DNA of 64,000 nucleotides from Carya illinoinensis (taxonomy: Eukaryota > Streptophyta > Magnoliopsida > Fagales > Juglandaceae), in assembly GCF_018687715.1 (NCBI RefSeq), contig NC_056757.1, positions 24,771,001-24,835,000 of the forward strand, read 5' to 3'. The notes below the pieces were generated by a model. That model had not been told where the DNA came from. It worked only from the letters and a program-made list of their open reading frames with translations, and searched no databases. Positions within the stretch are counted from its first letter, which is position 1; every line of letters starts with the position of its first letter. The translations under genes were made by a program, and so were the position numbers. Below are positions 59,301 to 64,000 of this stretch, piece by piece.

Positions 59301-60056
59301 TGCTCATCACTTGATACTCCAATATCAAAAGGTGATAAGTTTAGTCTATCACAATGTCCTAAAACTGAGTGGGAGCGTAAAGAGATGGCAAAAATCCCCT
59401 ATACTTCGGTTGTGGTGAGCTTGATATATGCATAGATTTGTACGAGATCAGATATTATTTTTGTAGTTGGCATGCTTGGGCGTTTCCAGAGTAACCCAGG
59501 GATGTCTCATTGGAAAGCAGCGAAGAGGGTATTGCGATATCTGCAAGGAACTAAGGATTACCAGCTTACCTTTAGGAGAACTAACAACTTAAAGGTCACT
59601 AGATACTCAGACTTTGATTTTGTAGGTTGCTCTGATAGTAGGAAATCTACTTCAGGATATGTTTTCCTACTAGCCGGTGGAGCAATCTCATGAAAAAGTA
59701 TGAAGCAAACTATCACTAATTCATAAAAAATGGAGGCTGATTTTGTGGCGTGTTTTAAGGCCACAGTGCATAATTTATGGCTGAGGAACTTTATCTTAGG
59801 GCTTGGAGTTGTCGACTCTATAGCCAGGCCACTGAGAATTTATTGTGATAATTTCTCTGTAGTATTTTTCTCCAAAAATGATAGGTATTCTAAAGGTACT
59901 AAACAAATGGAGCTCAAATACCTAAGTGTCAAGGAGGAAGTACAAAAACAAACAGAGTCCATAGAACATATTAGTGCTACGCTTATGATAGCAGACCCAT
60001 TAATGAAGGGTCGAGTAGCAAGTTTAAAGAGCATGTTGATAGAATGGGTCTTATGA
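56386..60056 (+). pseudogene. Ty1-copia gag-pol relic
   Basis: 56386-56625: Gag end (FILNSLPPQYGPFQIYYNFI). About 56758-56808: zinc knuckle CHWCGKNGHMKFEC. About 56900: protease WWLDSGTNVHIS. 57280-57993: integrase with [44 protein letters not shown] and NGVAERHN, so the D, D and E positions are retained; its tail continues at 58048 (GYFIGYPERSKGYRFYC). 58456-59235: RT with WIDAMKEELKSMDQNQVW, FKTKHNFKDN and LHQMDVKIAFLNG; the active site reads LYVDNILLAS instead of YVDD. 59472-60056: RNase H with YSDFDFVGCSDSRKSTSGY and EADFVACFKA. About eleven in-frame stops, several at former tryptophans, make it non-functional. Confidence 0.9.
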
Positions 60057-60254
60057 TGTAAACATATTATTGAGCTCGTAAATGTTTTCTTTTATTTTGG
60101 ACATTTAATGATATCTATTATGGTTGTTTTGTTTCTGTTTTCTTGTCTTTCCAGTTATTTGTATATTGAATGATTTGGAAGAATAATGACAAGATAATAC
60201 ATGCAACAGACATGAATTGGAACCCAAGACATCATGGTATTAGCCTTAATTATC

Positions 60255-61160
60255 CCAATTAAAGATCATGTTAAATTGGTTACTGGTGTTGTGGTACATG
60301 GAAGGGAATTTGTTGATTATATGACAAAGGACCGCCATGACTCGCATCAGTAGTTAATTTGACATCGATATTATAGAACTCATGTAATGTACTTTGAGCT
60401 ATAAAAGTTTCAGGAAATGAATTTGCGCAGTATGGCTAATTTCCTATAATAAACCCATGAACAGAAGTATTATTTTATGGGCATATGGGCCAAGTGTGAT
60501 AATGTAAGAGTTTCATTTATGGGCGATGGCCAACTCTATGTCCCACATACCCATCTTAATAGAGTTTGAAATAGTTCAAAACTTATAAGTTAAAAGATGA
60601 GTAATAATGAGATAAGAAAATTCATAAGAGATAAGATTAAAACTCTATATCTCTAATTATAGTCAGACACAAAGTCTGAGATTTCATGATGGTCAGAAAT
60701 CTATAAATAGCATTGAGGGGTTAAAATTTTCTCACCTACAATATTAGAGTACCTTTAGCCATCGTGAGACACTTAAGAGGCAAAGTTACTAGGGCGATCC
60801 TTCCTTAATAGCCAGATCTAATTCTTCATCAAACTAATGGAAAAAGGTACGTATTTATTTATCACTGTTTATTATTGTAGATCATATAAAATCAAAGATT
60901 CGATAATTAATATTCATGTTAAAATATTACGCCCATAAAATAATAGTTTCCATTCATGGGGTTTATTACAGGAAATTAACCATACTGCGCAAATTCATTT
61001 CCTGAAACTTTCATAACTCAAAGTACATTACATGAGTTTTGTAATATTAGTGTCAAATCAACTACCGATGCGAGTCATGGTGGTCCTCTATTATAAAATC
61101 AACATATATATGACACGAAATTCTTTTAATTATCCTTCCCAAGGTCAGAATCATCTAAAC
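60255..61160. repeat. Inverted repeat flanking the copia 3' LTR
   Basis: The sequence 60255-60495, just before the 3' LTR, recurs inverted at 60930-61160, just after it. Shared words include CATGACTCGCATC, CTCATGTAATGTACTTTGAG, TTCAGGAAATGAATTTGCGC and TATTATTTTATGGGC. The arms enclose the LTR of about 430 bp. Confidence 0.85.
60503..60929 (+). repeat. Copia 3' LTR
   Basis: Starts TGTAAGAG and ends AAAATATTA, about five bases short of the 5' copy, directly abutting the inverted repeat arm. Confidence 0.85.
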
Positions 61161-62205
61161 GATTACAAGAAAAAAAAGAAGTAAAAAAGCCTCATCAAAT
61201 CAACATTCCACATTAAACTCATCCCTTAAGCCCTATGGCTCGATCATCCATGGATCTCTAAGTAGGAAAACCCAATTATGAGTCTCCTTAGTTAATTAGA
61301 GGTACATGAGTATTGTTAGATGAGGTCAAATATTCAAATTACCTCAGGTGGAGGGAAATTTTCACAAGTTCAGATCTTTGCTTGTCTTATAGTACTCCTA
61401 ATCAAATTATTGTGATTGCACATTTATGTCACTCAGGAGGTTACTAGAATCTTCTAAAATGATTCCATATTTCAAGATCAAGAGTTTAACATGATTGCTC
61501 AAGGAAATTGTAGAGAGAAAGCATAAACCTTTATTTGTAAGTTCACTCACTTGTTCGACATACCCACGGTTGACATACATAATACTCTTATTTAAAGAGT
61601 CATTAATTAATTTTTCTAGTAGTTAATTAATTGTCAATAGTGGGAAGTTAATTAATTGCTTGTAACTTTTCCATCCATGTGAACACTACACGGGTCATGT
61701 GTGGCGCCCTCAACCCCCTCAACCCCTACACGTGATCTGGCAAGAGTCATGACATCTGGTTGCTGGCCAATCAAGTCACCCACCCCCAATGCATTTTGCA
61801 AGTGTGTGTGCATGCAATAAATGTGTGTAGTTATAAAAGCAGTAGAAATTAAAAAACAAAAAAACAAAAAGTCATCCGGCTAGATAAATAACAAAAAGTA
61901 CAATCAAACTTCAAAGGGAAAAATTCCCAAGTTGTCACTCCTCAGGTGGGGCCAGCCCTCCATAATTATATCCATCTTCAGCAACAAAGTCTACGATCCC
62001 GTGGAATGGTACCGTAGGTTGGAATACCATAATGAGATTTTGCAATCTCAGTAAGCAAAATCACAAAATTGAAATCCAAAAATACAAACACATAAAAACA
62101 TACAAACTCATAGCGAACATGAGAAAGGGGTTTTACAAAAGCTCCGTTTGTCATTAGCTAGAAATTTTATAGAGAAACCACTCACGTCAAAATCGCATTT
62201 CCATT
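61160..62205. other. Gene-free stretch
   Basis: No domain or RNA gene seen. Short open frames such as 61652-61867 on the minus strand show no homology I recognise. Confidence 0.4.
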
Positions 62206-62209
62206 TAGA

Positions 62210-62840
62210 AAGCATTCATTTTATTACAGTATGCACCATGATCTTCCCAATGGACCATCCACATGCTCTGGCTCCCTTTGACACATCACAGGTAACTATC
62301 ATGTATGTGACTTCACAACAAGTGATGCCCAACTCCGTGCTCGGTACGTACGTGACTAAGCATTCTCTAACCCTGCCAGAAATGCATTGTCGTCTCGGCT
62401 GAACCTACTGTCGCCCAATGACAACCCATGGGACGTTACTCAGTTTTATACACTCCCAAAATAATACCTCATCTTGGCTTGGAGTCATAATCCACATAAA
62501 GTCCATACAATCATTTTAATTACATATGCACTATGGTCTCCCCTAGGGATCATCTATACACTTTGACTCCCTTTGCCACATCATGGGTAACGATTGTACA
62601 TGAGACTTTGCAATGAACGATGCCAAGCTCCACACCCGGTGCGTACGTTACTAGACATCCTCTAGTCTTTGCCAGCAGAGATACCATGGAGTTGGCACGA
62701 GAGCATTACCGTCTCGTCTGAGTCTATTGTCACCAAGCAACAACCCAGGGAATGTCACTCAGTTTTATACTCTCTTGAGGAACTTCATCAAGAAGATAAT
62801 GCCTTATCTCGACTTGGGGTCGTGATACACACACATCAAC
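62210..62840 (+). repeat. Two-copy direct repeat of about 300 bp
   Basis: The segment near 62210-62490 is repeated in diverged form at about 62515-62840. Shared order: ATGCAC(C/T)ATG, CTTTG(A/C)CACATCA, GGTAAC, TGATGCC or CGATGCC, CGTACGT, GTCTCG, then CACTCAGTTTTATAC or TACTCAGTTTTATAC and (C/T)GACTTGGGGTC or TGGCTTGGAGTC. Origin unknown; it may be part of a larger LTR or satellite-like unit. Confidence 0.65.
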
Positions 62841-62844
62841 AAAA

Positions 62845-64000
62845 ATTACACCCTTTAATCCTTTGACACAAAAACTCAATTTTCCAATTCACGACACTAG
62901 TACTAGCAAAGAAAAATAATATTGACAAATAGCAAAGTTGTTATTTGTACATTAGCCGTACTTGAATATTATTGGAAATGTACATTAGTCGTATGTGAGT
63001 GGGTTACCCATTTACTAACATCTTCCACTTCTCCATAAGGGGGTGCCATACCCATTATTAGTCTCCTTGTGATGTCTTAATCAATTATCTCTCATACAAG
63101 AAAATGAAACGTGTGACCTAATGAGAAGGCAAATGATAAGAGTACCATATCAAGTCCCCATCTTAATAACAAAGTACATCATTAATTAACATCTTGTCTA
63201 TGCTCCAGACTATTTGATCTCACTAGTTTAAGGGTTCTTAATCCCTCACGAATTTATAATTCAAAGCAATTATTGACTTCACATTAGATAATATGTTCAT
63301 GATCATATCGAATTAAAATGACATGACCATTTTTGTAGACGCTCATGTCAATTCAATTACACTTGACCGTTTTTCTAGACACGCTTTGCGAGACTGTATT
63401 ATTCATAACCCTAAGATAACATAGTAAAGCAGAGACATTAAGTTTTCATCTCATAACATAGTTACAAGCTTAGAGGCCTATCCAATTACTCCATCATATG
63501 GTCATCTATAGCTGACAAAGTATGAAATGTATGTTACGACAGAAATTCCACTCAATTGGGCTTGTCACATTCAAATCTTGTTTGAATCTTAGTCTAGTCA
63601 CCTCAAAAGCACCCTAAATTGAGTTTCTTTACACAATCACTTATCTAGCTTCTACATAAAATCTCAAATTCCACTTTAATCAGTCTTCATAAAGTTATGT
63701 TAATACTTCATATACGACTCTTGTAAGTCTCATCGTAGCCAATCTAAAGTGACATTCTCTAAATTTATCTTGAATACTCTTAAAGCATCAAGATGTTTAC
63801 TTGCTCGCTTTCCAAATGTCAAAATAATCAATTTGTCTCATCTTGCTTGTTATTCAAGTACAAAGGTGATTATCCATGTGAGTGGGTTGAAAATAATATT
63901 ATTGTACACTAATGAGTCTAATGTACGGCTAATGTACACTAGTCTAATGTACGGAAATGTACATTTTGAAAACAATGAGACTTTGGGGTATTTACGACAC
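62845..64000. other. Unclassified sequence at the right edge
   Basis: No coding sequence is supportable. The words TGTACATTAGCCGTAC (about 62945) and GTACGGCTAATGTACA (about 63922) are inverted relative to each other and about 1 kb apart, next to copies of TGTGAGTGGGTT or GTGAGTGGGTTG. This suggests the ends of a repeat unit I cannot name. Confidence 0.35.

Larger units (their letters stand above)
54981..60929 (+). mobile_element. Ty1-copia retrotransposon, degenerate, two LTRs
   Basis: The 5' LTR spans 54981-55383, starting TGTAAGAG and ending TTTAACA. A primer-binding site lies at 55386-55397 and a gag-pol relic at 56386-60056. The 3' LTR spans 60503-60929 and lacks the last few bases. Domain order (gag, protease, integrase, RT, RNase H) is that of copia. 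The LTRs differ at many positions and the 3' copy has about 20 extra bases (CAGACACAAAGTCTG region), so insertion is old. The first part of gag is missing. No target-site duplication is recognisable because the right junction is rearranged. Confidence 0.9.

Overview
The window is a stretch of nuclear DNA from a flowering plant. Evidence: GT-AG introns, an R2R3-MYB gene, a terpene synthase relic, and plant-type CACTA, hAT, LINE, Ty1-copia and Ty3-gypsy elements. A woody eudicot fits best, perhaps Fagales such as the walnut family; that placement is impression, not proof. The DNA is AT-rich and almost entirely made of transposable elements. Only one host gene looks intact: the MYB gene at 52912-54327 on the minus strand.

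Left part (1-12139): an LRR protein fragment at the edge, a LINE RNase H fragment, a decayed 4.2-kb CACTA element (A, 1768-5960) carrying a gypsy deletion derivative, a MITE, a truncated terpene synthase pseudogene (about 7000-8110, minus), and an RRM gene fragment. One RRM exon is split by a 652-bp hAT-like element with a perfect 8-bp target-site duplication.

Centre (12140-52367): I read this as one CACTA element (B, plus orientation) inflated to about 40 kb by insertions. A 5'-truncated LINE and a MITE sit in its second gene. A second CACTA element (C, 26140-40530) sits in its 3' end and itself carries a gypsy deletion derivative with a 5-bp duplication. A third CACTA element (D, 40752-52035) has a perfect 3-bp duplication. 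B, C and D share one architecture: a TNP2 transposase gene, a multi-exon ORF2 of the plant Ptta/En/Spm family, and a third gene (ORF3) that points away from TNP2 and lies between it and the element end. ORF3 is intact only in D (383 codons), while D's own TNP2 and ORF2 carry stops. In D a roughly 1-kb AT-rich spacer separates the TNP2 and ORF3 leaders. TTCGAA-type motif clusters flank it, and an 11-unit, 21-bp-period ATTCGAAT array lies in the predicted ORF3 leader intron. This TNP2/ORF3 unit is the most interesting system in the window.

Right part (52368-64000): the MYB gene, then a degenerate Ty1-copia element (54981-60929) with two LTRs. Its 3' LTR is flanked by inverted copies of the element's own 3' internal sequence. 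After that comes unclassified DNA with a two-copy roughly 300-bp direct repeat and no supportable gene.
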